This document shows positions 11,919-23,423 of a stretch of DNA of 64,000 bases, piece after piece. This DNA comes from Thozetella sp. PMI_491 (lineage: Eukaryota > Ascomycota > Sordariomycetes > Chaetosphaeriales > Chaetosphaeriaceae). Under the pieces are notes generated by a model that ran no database searches, was not told the DNA's origin, and saw only the letters and a list, made by a program, of their open reading frames with translations. The stretch's first letter is position 1; each line of letters begins with the position of its first letter. The stretch covers positions 1 through 64,000 of the forward strand of contig MU270072.1 of NCBI GenBank assembly GCA_021432635.1, given 5' to 3'. The translations under genes were made by a program, and so were the position numbers.

Positions 11919-14504
11919 ATGCAGCCTCCGAAGTCGCCTAAGCAGTCGAGACGCACTGCACGATCGCGTCGCCTGCCCTACACAACGATTGCTTGGTCTG
12001 CGCGCCTTCCCTTCCCCTTTTGCGTCTCGTTTCGCCGGTGGCCATGTCGCTGACTCGGGGGTTTCAGTGAGCAATGCAAGAGACGAAAAGCGAAGTGCAG
12101 CGGCGAGCGCCCCTGCAAGGGGTGCCGGGGCAGCGATGTCGTGTGCGTCTATGATCGAGAGACGCGCTTCCGCACCGGCGGCCGCAGCGAGTGAGCCCCC
12201 AGTCTTGTTCCTCACTTTCTCATTTGGCACAGCTACCGAGGGAATTCGCGGTTCATCTGGCTCTGACCTGCCCCCCTCCTAGCACTTATAGCCATCTTAC
12301 TAATGCTTAAATAGCACGCAAACAGACACACAGAGTGCCGCTGGGAGCGTAGAACACCCTCTGGAAGCGGCGACATCTTGGTTGCCAGCGTCCACTGCTG
12401 CGCGGCGGACCAGCGTGCCCGCAGACCCTCGTCCACGATTCACAGCGGAGAGCTCCGACTATTATCTCCGTCTTGCCCAGAAGCGCCTGGTGGCCCTGAG
12501 CCCTGAGACAGCCGCCACTCCTCAGCGAAGTCAGCCGTTGGCCTTGGTCGGGGCCGATGTGATCCGGCGCCTGATCCATCACCGTGCCAATTCATCGCCA
12601 GAGACGTGCCTAGATGCTCTAGACACCGAGACCTGGTTGAATGTTTTCCAGAACTACGAGGAAGAAGTAGGGCTGCAGTATCCCTTCGTCGACCTCGAAA
12701 GGCTGAGACGCCTCGTGCGTCAGTCAAGCGGGGAGAGCGCAGGCGGTGAAGTGACGGGAGCAGGCCCAAGCGCAGATGATGATGCCCCGGCGGAGCGCTG
12801 CCGCGAAATTGCGATACTCATCCTCGTTGTGACGTCGACGTTTACAGAGCCAGCCCTATTTGGTATTTCGAACCCACTAGTAGAAGAAATTCACGCGGGG
12901 GCAATCCTAAGGGCGCATCTCGGGAATATCAATACGGATGAGCTGGTCTTACTGATTCTTATCGTAAGTTTTGACCGTTTCTCGGACTGTTCTCCGCGGC
13001 TTCACCGCCAGTTCTAACCCTTTTTTCAGGCCATTTACTTTTTCCTGTGCGACAAAGAGACACTCGCTTGGAGAATCATCGGCACGGTTCACCGGCTGCT
13101 CCAGGAGCTCATCTGCCAAAACTCGGGGGAATCGCAGCCGTCGTCGTCGGTGCAGTTACCGGAGGGCATAAGTGATGGGCTTTATTGGTCCGTCTACACG
13201 CTTGATCGGCGTTGGAGCTTCGGAACAGGGTTGCCGTTTGCTGTTCAAGATGCCGATATCCACCATCGACCAGCCTTTCCCGTACGTAAATATGTAGCGA
13301 CCTTTGGGACCTCTTGAACGCGATTTCGCTAACTGTGGAAATGCAACAGGACGATTCTATGTCTTCGGCCTACTCCAGGTGCATGGTTGACTATAGCGGG
13401 ATCGCATCTGAGGTCCGCAAGTCGATCCTTCAGTCCGCGCCTACTTCTCCGGCTATCTGTGCCTCGACCCGCGATTTCCTTGATTTCAGGGTCTCCCAGT
13501 GGCAAAAGAGCCTGCCTGAGAAGCTTCAGTTTCGTGGCATCAAGGACAAGTTCGTACCCGCCAAAGAAAGGCGAGGGGAGTATCGGCTCCGCCTCATCCT
13601 CTACCTCAGGGCCAACCAGATGAGAACGATCATCCACAGGAAGTCTGCGATATTTACCGACCCAAACAGCTTCAATTCTTCCAGTGTCAGCTTGCTAGCA
13701 TCGACCGCGCAGGACACCATCCGGATCTTGGCGGCGTTGGCCCGGGAGACGGACATTTATCACGCCCAGCACAAGACCTTCAACCACTTTCTTGAGACGG
13801 CCCTGACCTCCCTCCTTTTGATTCTCCCCTATGCCGGCCCTGAGCGAGGCGCATCTTGCTTGCAAGAAGCCTTCGCCGCGATGGAGACAATCAGGAACTT
13901 GTCGACCCACTCGCCTATCACTCGCGCGCTGGAGGAGAAGCTGCAGAACATACAAGGACTTGTGGCGGGCCTGCGGCCCAACTCACCAAAGATTTCGAAG
14001 GCCTCCGATGCTTCGGATCGTATCGCGGAGCTCCCTCCAGAAGCAATCGTCGAAGCCAACCTTTATGCAAGCCAATCATCTCACGATAGCCCAGCCAATG
14101 TCTCCCAAGAACCACCGGTGACAAGGAATGCACATACATCCCCCTCCACACGGCGACTAGCGCAAACAATTGCTGGAAAGGGATACGATCCGGCGCTTGG
14201 AATCAACACCCCTGTGAATTTTGATCCAGCAGCGCAAAAAGGTGAGTTCCAGAGTGATTCTGGCTTTCCCAGTATCGGAACACCTAGTCTGCCCTTCAAT
14301 ATCGACCAGACGCCACAATCACTTTTATCACAAGCGTTTTCGATATCAGAATCTTCGCCCCAGCTCACTGCAGACACCTCCGTACCTTCAGACTTTGACC
14401 CATCCCCGGATTTCTATACTTTCGGCGACTCTTTCCTACGTTTTCCACAGCTCAGCGAGCTCTTCAAGGACTATGAAAACATGGATTTTACCTTTCAGAT
14501 ATGA
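11919..14504 (+). CDS. Zn2Cys6 transcription factor with Fungal_trans domain
   Basis: Five exons: 11919-11995, 12068-12190, 12315-12963, 13030-13281 and 13350-14504, giving 751 residues. The zinc cluster is created by the first splice: the first Cys codon is split over intron 1 (TG/T), yielding ACEQCKRRKAKCSGERPC with the remaining cysteines downstream, the CX2CX6C pattern of Gal4-type regulators. A low-complexity linker follows, then the fungal-specific regulatory domain, with WLNVF, YPFVD and LYWSVYTLDRRWSFGTG as recognisable blocks. The Ser/Pro-rich tail ends in an acidic-aromatic segment, a plausible activation domain. Nuclear DNA-binding is expected. The neighbouring divergent CYP504-like P450 is the obvious candidate target. 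All five exons keep phase exactly, and the donor and acceptor motifs are good. Confidence 0.87.
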
Positions 14505-14953
14505 ACGGCTTACGCAGCTCCTTGTCCATCTTTTGGCGCCTTCGGTTCAGTGGGGTTATTCTCTACTTCCTTCTTCGTGTTAAAACTTGTCTAGGGTATG
14601 GGTTTATGGAAGTTTTGGCGTTCTAAGTGCGTCCTATCCGAAAAGGGCACGATACCCAGAGGTGTTATGGTTGAGAATCGATCCAAAGACAGATGTAGCG
14701 AGGGGGGGGGGGAGGGGGGGGGAAGACACCACTACTCTAGTAAATTAACAGGGAAGCTACTTGATCACGATGTTTCGGTACTGAATATTGTAGATCCTAT
14801 CACAGCCTAAAACCGCTGCTCGCCGAGATCCAAAAAATAATAATAATAAAAATGTCGTGCTGTAGACCGAAGTACATACCCATGTAATTGACTAGCCCAA
14901 ATTTCAAATCAACTCCATCCCAGCCCGCCGTAGCCCAGGCGACGAAGGGTATC
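14505..14953. other. Intergenic between convergent genes, with G-rich tract
   Basis: Contains an almost pure G tract from about 14702 to 14722, interrupted by an A. A short TAA-type A/T repeat lies near 14835. No gene recognised. Confidence 0.55.
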
Positions 14954-15965
14954 TTATTCTAGCGCCCAAGACAAAGGATCTTCGCCTCGCAGGCTCCTCC
15001 ACCAATTCGTAGACTCAAGTAGATCCTCACAACCTTCGACGAGGAACGACCACTTCTTCATAAACCCCTCAGTAAACTCCCAGCCACTGGCCTCCCATGG
15101 GGTCGCCCAAGCCACAATCATGGCACCGGGATCGTGGTTCACGCCAACCATGGAGCCTAAAATATCCTCGCAAAGATCACTGTTCGCAAACTGGTCCTGC
15201 ACCCGGATCGCGTTGTCTCGCATTCGCGGCGACGGTAGGAGATCGATCCAATCGGGGTGGGCTGTCGCTTGTTGTAGGGTGGTCGGCTTAAGCGAATCCG
15301 GAATGCCGCTGCCCTCATATGGATTCGGGAAGAGTGGAACGCGGCCCCCGAAGCTGCATTTGTCGCTGCCGAGATGCAGGTAGCCGAGGATGAGCACGTT
15401 GGTGCGGCTGGCTCGGAAGACGTTGTACTCGATTAGTGGCAGCAAGTGATCGCGCGACATGGGGTATAGATAACGCGCAGGGCGCACGCGGCCATCCTTA
15501 TGGAAAGGGGGGATGAAGACTGTAGATGTGGCGGCGGTGGTGGACATCTGGTTTCCATAGCCTTTAGATACTTCCACGTGTTTGGATTCGGCATTTGTGC
15601 CTTGGTTCTGCGTCGCCTTGCGCTTCCCTAGATACACATAATGTTATTATCCTTCGTTCACGTCGAAATCTAGACAGAGTGATCGTGGCTGCGAGCCCTA
15701 TACCCTCTATGGGGGTCGGTCTAACCACAAACTTGGCACCTTGGGGGCACAGGGGACAAGAGGGGGAACGGGAGCCACCAAGCAGAGAACCGTTGGCCTA
15801 CCAGACCTAGAAGTACTTACGATATGCTCTCAATGCTAGTCGCGTCTGTCGCTTACGCCTCTCAGCCTGGTCACTTATTCCGGTCCAGTCGTCCTCAGCA
15901 CGACGGGCCTCGGCAAGCTGGCGCATGGGCACAAGCTCCACGGAGGCCACTCCCATCTTTTCCAT
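14954..15965 (-). CDS. bZIP-like transcription factor with DUF3425 domain
   Basis: Two exons on the minus strand: 15965-15821 and 15627-14954, giving 272 residues. The basic region DDWTGISDQAERRKRQTRLA, continued by LRAYRKRK across the intron junction, is the N-terminal signature of the fungal bZIP/DUF3425 family. The C-terminal ~150 residues contain the DUF3425 pattern: an LLPLIEYNVFRA block, a central proline-rich part and a closing tryptophan-rich helix near WEFTEGFMKKW. The leucine zipper itself is short, as is common in this family. The ATG at 15965 is the first in-frame ATG; the frame is open further upstream but only with a GTG. It is a nuclear regulator whose targets are unknown. The 193-nt intron is long for this window, but both splice sites and the phase fit. 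Confidence 0.82.
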
Positions 15966-16648
15966 ACCAGCCAGGGTGGGACGGATCCCACCGGAGTGCG
16001 CACGCGATCTGTCGCAGAGCAGACGGGTCTGTTCGGTTGTTAAATCTGCAACCTGCTTTCTTGGTGTCGTTGCGGGAAGAGATGACGGAGAGTTGGGCTC
16101 GTGGAGATACCTCTTAGTTTCACTAGACCGACAGATCACGGGCGGCGCAGTCCGTCACAGCGGGATTCGGTGATCCCTACCGCACTAATGCAAGTTGCTT
16201 TCGCCGCTAGGCTAGATTAGGATTAGTGAGGCCTGGGAGAGGCCGTTATAGCCAATCTCGTGAAGGACCAGTGAAGGACAGGCCGTCAGGGGCAGAGGTC
16301 ATTGCCGTCCCCACTGACCCGTAGGATATCCGATGAAATACACTTGCATGGTGCCCACCGAAAGCCAAGTGCCTTGCATGAAGAAGAGGCAGATGCAAGA
16401 TGCTTTCCTTTAGCGTCTATCATGGCTTATGACGGTATTCGGGGAGAACGCGTTCCCCGGAGGCGTATAAGTCACGGCTCGCTCTCGCTGTCTGATGAAG
16501 AGAACAAAATGTCGAGCGCTCTTGACATCTTTGGTTACCTGAAAAAGGACTCTTCTTATGCAACATTGCCGATCTGTCCATCTTAGTTACACACAAACAC
16601 ACTCAGCATTTCCACTAGTTGTCCGGGACCCCCACAAAAACCCGTACA
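15966..16648. promoter_or_regulatory. Divergent promoter region of bZIP gene and SDR
   Basis: A 683-bp gap between two outward-facing starts. No family-like coding signal was found. It presumably holds both promoters; no single site is assigned. Confidence 0.4.
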
Positions 16649-17760
16649 ATGAATGCCGGCGACTTCTTCCGTTCTCAGCTCTGCGTAAAGCTGCCCGAGC
16701 CTACCAAACGATATGATGGACAGACCGTCATCGTGACGGGCTCCAACGCCGGCCTCGGTGTAGAAGCTGCTCTTTGCTTTGTCCGCCTCGGCGCAGCCAA
16801 GGTCATTCTTGCTGTCCGCAACATCACCAAAGGCGAGGCTGCAGCACGTTCCATCCAGACTTCAACAAAACGAACCGGAGTCACCGAGGTCTGGCACCTT
16901 GACCTCGTCTCGTACGCAAGCGTCAAATCCTTTGCCGCGCGCGCGCAAGCACTCGAACGACTCGATGTTCTCGTGAATAATGCAGGGATCCTCGTCTACG
17001 ACTTCGAGCTTGCCGAGGACAACGAGTCTAGTATCACCGTCAACGCCGTGAGCCCCGTGCTCCTGAGCCTCATGCTGCTACCTAAGCTTCGGGATACTTC
17101 GATCCGATTCCAGAAGGAGACGGTCATCACATTTACTGGCTCCTTCGTGCACTTCATGACTGAGTTCCCCGAGCGCAAATCTATTAACATCCTCAGTGGC
17201 CTGGCAGTAGAAGAAACGGCTCAGATGAAGGGCAGGTGAGAACACTAGACCACTTTTTCCAATGCAGGTATCTTCCGGTGCTAACTACAGCCAGATACTA
17301 CGTTTCCAAGTTGGTTCAGCTACTTATGATCCGAGAATTAGCCAGCCTAACGGCCCGGTCGACGAAGCCTGGCGATATCACCATCAACATCGTGAACCCT
17401 GGGTTCGTACGCACCGAAGTCTTGCGCCACGCCAGCGCCACCTTCCACTTCTTCTTTAAGCCGTATGCGAAGGTCGTCGGGCGCTCGCAAGAAGAGGGCG
17501 CTAGGACAATACTCAACGGCGCGGAGGGCGGCAAGGGTACTCATGGGGAGTATTTGAGCGACTGTAAAGTGGCCTTGTGAGTCACCCCGTTCCATTATCC
17601 TATCCGTATCATGGATTTTTTTTCCGTGCCAGCTGACAGGAACCCTAGGACTTCAGATTTCGTGCGGAGCCCGGAGGGAAACGAGGTCCAGAAGAAGATC
17701 TGGAGCGAGCTTGAGCAGATCTTGGAACGGGTGGAGCCCAATCTTCTGTCTAACATTTAG
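16649..17760 (+). CDS. Short-chain dehydrogenase/reductase (SDR)
   Basis: Three exons: 16649-17235, 17295-17576 and 17640-17760, giving 329 residues. The Rossmann dinucleotide motif VTGSNAGLG (TGxxxGxG, NAD(P) binding) lies near residue 30. The structural motif NNAG lies near residue 110, and the catalytic YxxxK (YYVSK) sits right at the start of exon 2. The length and the VNPGFVRTE block fit the classical fungal SDR subfamily related to retinol dehydrogenase/WW-domain oxidoreductase-type enzymes. It should reduce or oxidise a carbonyl/alcohol with NAD(P). The substrate cannot be told. Intron 1 has two in-frame acceptors 27 nt apart (17267 and 17294). The downstream one gives a normal 59-nt intron and the better active-site context. 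Confidence 0.87.
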
Positions 17761-17983
17761 TATGATCCATATGTGGTACTGGAGATGCTTGAGAATAGAA
17801 ATTGGATTCTGCGTGCGCGGATGAAGTGGAGATGGTTGACACGTTGATATTATAAGATTATCAGTTTTAGGGTCCTGCAGCGTCCTGAGTCATTATCATC
17901 CGCCGTGATGGTATATATTCTCTCTCTTCATACCGGCTTGACATAACGCGCTCAGATATACTGTCTTGCTTGTAGGATACGAT

Positions 17984-20639
17984 TCATTCCCGCCGAGAAA
18001 CACACCGCATTGGGGCTGTCTCAGATGCTGCCTCCTCGAGGACGCCTCTCCTCCAAAGCAGATATGCGGTTTTCCGTCTTAAAATCCTCTTCTTGACCAA
18101 CTCCGACGCCATCTCGGCTGGATGGTAGTCTAGAGGGTGACAGGTATCTTCCTCGTATACACGAAGGCACTCCTCTTCATCGTGGAGAACTGCAATCATG
18201 TGTATGGGGCGACCGAGTGACGTCACCACTGTGGAGCGGAACTCGTCGAAAGGATAGTCTCTGCGGTAGAGGTCATGGCCTCGCCCACATAGTTCGCAAT
18301 TGGCATTCGCGGTGTACGTGCTAAAGATCTTTTCGTCCGAGGGGTACGGATAACGGGCGCTCGAGCGCGCGGTGAGTGCATGTCGCAGGCTCTCCTTGAC
18401 TTCCTGTTCAGTGATCACGATGCCCTCAGCGGTAATGCTATGTTCAAGCTCTAGTGCGATACTTCTCCCTGCCTTGAGTAGCGCAGTTGAAAAGATTGGC
18501 CATGCTACCGGGGAGAATGCGGCATCGAGCGGCGTGTATCCAACGTCATTGGGCATGGCAGGATCGCAACCACTGGTCAGCAAGAGGACAAGGAGTTCGG
18601 CCACGGAGTCCCGTTGCTGCGCCGGCATTCTCTCATTGTTGCAGGCGGTAAGTCTTCTTAGCAGGAGATGAAGGGATCCCTCGTGGTGATTGTTTGTTGC
18701 TTTAGGAGATGCGCCGGCGCGGAGAAGTTTGTTTACAACAGGGCAGAGTTTCGGCAGTGGCAGATAGAATAAGCTGTACAGGAGCGGTGTGTTGCCGTTC
18801 AAGTCGCGCTCTTCAAGATCTGGCTCCCAAGTGAGTATTAAATCTAAGAGGTCCACCGTTAGACTTGGCTGTCTCAGGGCGCAATGTAGGAGGCCGATTG
18901 ACGAAAGCTGTGCCCCGTGTCGTCTCTTGAAACGTTCTGTCCTGTAGGCCTCCAGAGCACCAGTTGACTGCGCCAATAGGCGGAAGAGTCCAAAGCCGCT
19001 CTTGCCTAAGCTTCCGATGGCGATGGCTAGTGCGTGATCTCCGTATCTGTGACTCTATTTAAGGTCCTGGCTTGTAGGCACTACGTTCCCATAGGCGGTG
19101 TCTTACCGGTTACAATCAGAAGTGTCTGCACCGTTCAGAATGAGAAGCCGGGCCATTCCAATATTACCTTTGGAGATGGCGTGCTGCACAGAAACATCCT
19201 TAGTAACATGCCCACAACCAAGGCATATAGTGTGATGCCTTACGGATAGAAGGGATTCCCCGTCTTGATCTCGATCACTGGGCGATACTTGGCCGGATAA
19301 AAGCAAGCTTCTCACCGCCGCAACATTCCCCGATTTTATCTCCGCAAAGATGGTGGCTGTGCTGGGATGGTAGTTGAACGTGGATAAACTGCGCGTGGTG
19401 TCGATGGCAGCGTCGGAAAGGCTGTAGGCGCGGACTACTATCCCCATAGCGGACTCCCGGCTGTTAGGCATGGAGAACAGCCGTCCCGCCATCGCCCCCA
19501 TACCGCTTCGAGAGCAGGTCAAGGCACAAGTGCTAATAACCGTTCTGCCTCCGTCAAACTCGAGCGAGGTTGCCTGAATAAGCACACCGGCATCCGGATT
19601 CCTGAGATGAGAGCTGGCTGGGGCCATTGATATTTCCGTTTCGGAAAAGGTATGGCGTTTCCGTCTGGCGCCGTAGAAGTCTGAGCCGTGGCGAGGGGTA
19701 ACGCTCTGTTGCGCCCAGCAAACTTGATCTCGGCTGCGAATACCGTACTTCCCGAGCAACAGCTCCCCAGCCAGGGAGTACAGATGGCCTAGAAACCACT
19801 CAGCCCCTTCTAGGTTCGAGAAAGCATTCATGGCGCTGCACGTGAAAGCTCGACTACCGAACTTCGATAGGAAATCCATCAGCATCAAACGGCCCTCTTG
19901 AGTTGATCCGTATACTAGCGCGATTTGTCCCGTTTCACCACTTGGCAACCTAGGTTTGTCCCTATCTGGGGGTATCGTGAAGTTAGAGGATTGTTCTTCA
20001 ATACGCATTGCCCCTTGGCAAGTGCCGCTGAGATTGATGATGTCTTTGCGGATAGCTTCTTGGCCGTGTTTGAGGCCCAGCAGCTGTTCCCGCATCTCTG
20101 AAGCTGCTGTTACTGCCAGATTGCTGCGGTTGGTGGAGATTAGATGGTTGACATCATGGGAGACACCAAAGGAGCTGGTAGCTCAAAGAACATACTAACC
20201 TATCAAAGATTTGGACCATCAACTGTAATGCCTGAAGGCCGCGAGCTAGCCGGTCTCGTATACTCTGGATCTCGTCTTTCTTGATGCCAAAGACTATTGC
20301 CTCAAATAACTGCCGGGCTTTGTTCCGCCTGCCGGCAACGTTCATCCGCCGAAGCCCCTCTAGCAGTGCCCTAGCGGTTTTCTGGAGCTCTTTGGCCTCG
20401 GTCTCAATCCTTTCCAGCGATCTTTGCTCCCAGTGGCCCACCGGCGATTCTTGCAGAGACCTAGCGTGGCTGTGAACGTCATCAAAGAGGGACTTGAACT
20501 TTTCCAGCTCGTTTTCCAGCTGGCGCATCTCCTCTGCCGCGCCGGCAAGTTTGAAGCAGAGGTTTGAGATGTCGTTGAGCATAGGAGCAATCTGAGCAAG
20601 AGCCACTACTGTGCTCGCAAGCGCGAGCGCTTCGGCCAT
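17984..20639 (-). CDS. STAND-like protein: fungal N-terminal helical domain plus ankyrin repeats
   Basis: Three exons on the minus strand: 20639-20200, 20123-19107 and 19046-17984, giving 839 residues. The first ~150 residues form the helical N-terminal domain common in fungal NACHT/ankyrin proteins, with a hydrophobic start of the MAEALALASTVVALAQ type and then an amphipathic, Glu/Lys-rich helix bundle. The middle holds a degenerate region without Walker A or B motifs, so no NTPase domain is seen. The C-terminal half carries ankyrin-type units such as NGNTPLLYSLFYLPL and VGYTPLDAAF with 30-33-residue spacing. The architecture is that of a signalling or incompatibility-type (NLR-related) protein that lost, or never had, the nucleotide-switch module. 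Phase is kept exactly through both introns. The function is unknown. Confidence 0.75.
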
Positions 20640-22230
20640 GGCGGCGGTCGAGATCCACGAGTCGGCAGCGACTCCAACAGAGCGGGAGGGGCCGAAGAGC
20701 GGAGATAGAGGCCCACTGCAAGATGCAAATATCCAAGGTATGGAAACGCGAGCGGCAACCAATAGACCATCTTCGGTGCGGAATTAATTCCTCTAGGCAC
20801 ACAATGCGACGCAGCCTGCGCCCTGCGTAAAATTTGCGGCTGATAAGACATATCGAATCAAGTTCTAGGAGCTAGCGCCCCCAGCTTGCAATATGCGTCA
20901 GTGGCTTGGGATGGAAGTCGATCAATATGGCAGCGACGCGGCAGATCCTGGTCGTGATACCTAGGAAGGCGTTAGGCGGAACGGCAAGGCAACTCGTCGT
21001 GCTTCAGCTCCCCCACCTAATCGTGCAGAACGGGTTATCGCATGTAGGCAAACTGTATATTGTTTTAATCCTAGTAGCCAACCTCGGGGAAGCTACTATC
21101 CCAAAAGCGGTCGTTCCCCCGGCTACTCCGTAACAATTGGATCTGCCATTTATCGTGTAGTTTCCGACTAGCGGATTCACCTTTAAACCAGAATCTTTTT
21201 CTTCTGCAATTATTCTAAATCGAGATAAACAAGTCGTTTTGGAAGGTGCACGGCAACGTGCGTGCTCAGCGCGCATTATCCGTGACGCCTCTTGATGGGG
21301 TCGAGATGTTGAGCGTTTCTTAATCGTGCCAGTCATGACACCGAGAAGATCCACCAGTTATCTTTAGAAAACATCGTGACTCATTCTCCCCATCAAGTTC
21401 AGAAAGAAGAGGTGGCCAAGATGTATATCATGAGAAAAGCGATTGAATATTTGCAATATGGTCTACAAGTATTTGTAAGGCCGGGCTACTTGCAATGGTG
21501 GCGAATAAAGAGCATCTCGGCCGACAGCCGCGTAGGAAGTCGTCTGATAAATATAAGACGCCGAGTATACATAGCAGGATCATGGCGATATAGAGGTGAA
21601 GTATATAATAACGAAGAAGGGACCTAGAAGCTTGCCCTAGAAAGTATAGTGATTGGACCGGATGTCTTGTCCTATGGAGCGGTACAAGCTACCTAAGGGA
21701 AGTGGCGCCTAGGCGGTACCAAATTGGCGCGCATAGTGGATGCGCTATCTGCGCTGGCTTGCCTAGAAATGATGCAAACACTCGACGTTGGAACTCCATC
21801 CAAGAGATCTAGAAGAGTCTTCATGGATAGGAAATGTAACCCTAGCCGTGCTGGAGCTTCCATAGCGGCTCCATGGTGGCATCGTGTTTCCTAGCCGGGA
21901 TTGCGGCGGATAGCTACGGGCCGGAGTCTTGTTGAAGTGTCTGGGGTGCGTCGCCGAAATGGTGAGAAATGGAGCCGCGATGCCGGGGACCGAGCCGGTG
22001 GTGAGCGCACAGTGGACAGCCTAAAATTGGAAGCGGCCCCTTGGCGGCTTATCCATGGGTCACCTTTTCTGGAGAGCTAAGAGCAAAATTTTCACGATGC
22101 CGGCGCTCCACCGCATTCCAGAAGGCACCCGCCCCCGGTGGCGCATAAAACAAGAGACAGCGACATCGAATTTGCACGGGATGCTACGTAGCAGAGGAGA
22201 TGTTTCGACAGGGTATGTAATCTAACCATC
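20640..22230. other. Long gene-free stretch
   Basis: About 1.6 kb with no recognisable family, intron-exon logic or repeat boundary. Small frames (for example 21004-21354 minus) show no similarity that I can name. Confidence 0.5.
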
Positions 22231-22241
22231 TCAGGAAACCA

Positions 22242-22268
22242 AGAGGAAACACACACACACACACACAC
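22242..22268. repeat. (AC)n dinucleotide microsatellite
   Basis: An uninterrupted CA/AC run about 25 bases long, read as a Val/Cys run on the minus strand. A simple length-variable repeat. Confidence 0.85.
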
Positions 22269-23423
22269 GCATCCCTTGCATCACCATTTCCGACGGCTCA
22301 TCTGCAGCTGTGCCGCGCTGCGCCGCCGACCAAGTTGGCGAAGTCGGGCTAGGGCACGGCATTGTGAGTTCCGGTGCAGTGGTGATTGCAGAGCTCATCG
22401 AAGCGCCCATGCGGGGTTTGAGCGAACTTTCACGCGGGCTGACGATAAGAAGATAGAGGACATAAGCTTGCGACTCGCCAGGACTCCGGCTCGCGCATGC
22501 CCTGGGATTTACCCGAGAGCTTAGCATGCTCCACCGGCGCGCACCGTCCTGCGCCCAAACTCGCCGGGTTGGCCCCGGCGGCAGCAGGTCGTAGTAGTCA
22601 GGCCGCTGATCAGGCCCTCCGTAGATAGGAAGCGGCCCAATGGGCGCGTAGGGTAGGCCCGGATAGGCCGGCGTGTGCCGCTGGTTGGCCGAGGGGCCGT
22701 CCCTGGGGACCGCTTTTGGACCCTCAACGTCAGACCGGTCCCCAGCGTCGATGGTCTCAAGCTCCAACTCCCGAGACGAGTCAGGTCAGTCTAGAGCTTC
22801 GCCCTCTGGATCCTAATGAACGAAACGGGTCCCACTCCCCGATTTTCTTCCCTCTATTGCCAAGTTTGCGCGCCGTCTTGCTCATATGTATGCCCAGTCG
22901 GGAAATCCCTACCGCCCCTCTCTGATGAGCGGTGGACACAGAAGCGCGGCGGTGGGGGACGCCTCACCCTTTTGCCCCTTTACCCACTAAATATCATCAT
23001 GAGAAGCTCACGGTATCAGGCAACCCCCACGGACCCCGACGGGACTTGTTCGAGAGAGTTCCATCATGTCGCCGCTCCAGCCCTTTCTTCAATCAGCCCG
23101 GCCGCTACCTTCGCAATCGAGTGCCTGGAGCTCTGCTGTTCCCTCTAGCTTCCCCCACCATCCCTGATCGGTGCATTAATGGGACCCATTCATATCGCTC
23201 ATGACGCCAGCGGACGGGCCGAACGGAAACTAAACATAGTCACATGAACGCGTGGTCGCCAAGTGGTTCGAATACACGTGCTAGTTCCCAGAGTGTTGGT
23301 TGAGGCTGCCCTCCTTCAGCCTCCCACCTCCCATCCATCTTCAAGGAGCAAACACGGCACTTTTTCCTGTTCAGATTCGCCCCGTGTAGCCAGTCCAAGA
23401 GAAATTTTCGGGGGGCGCGGCCC
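22269..23423. other. Intergenic, GC-rich; possible unresolved minus-strand exon
   Basis: On the minus strand at about 22530-22785 a Pro/Tyr/Gly-rich frame runs to a good GTAAAT donor, with phrases such as YGGPDQRPDYYDLLPP. It has no in-frame ATG of its own, and I could not place a first exon or a family. I leave it unannotated as a gene. The right part is the presumed promoter and 5' UTR of the Prm10-like gene. Confidence 0.35.

Noticed and set aside
11509-12282. A 257-codon plus-strand frame upstream of and over the start of the Zn2Cys6 regulator
   Set aside because: It reads through intron 1 in a different phase. The spliced frame restores the zinc cluster exactly, so this is a shadow of GC-rich sequence.
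23255-23285. GGTTCGAATAC resembling a tRNA B-box
   Set aside because: No A-box, acceptor stem or cloverleaf could be drawn around it.
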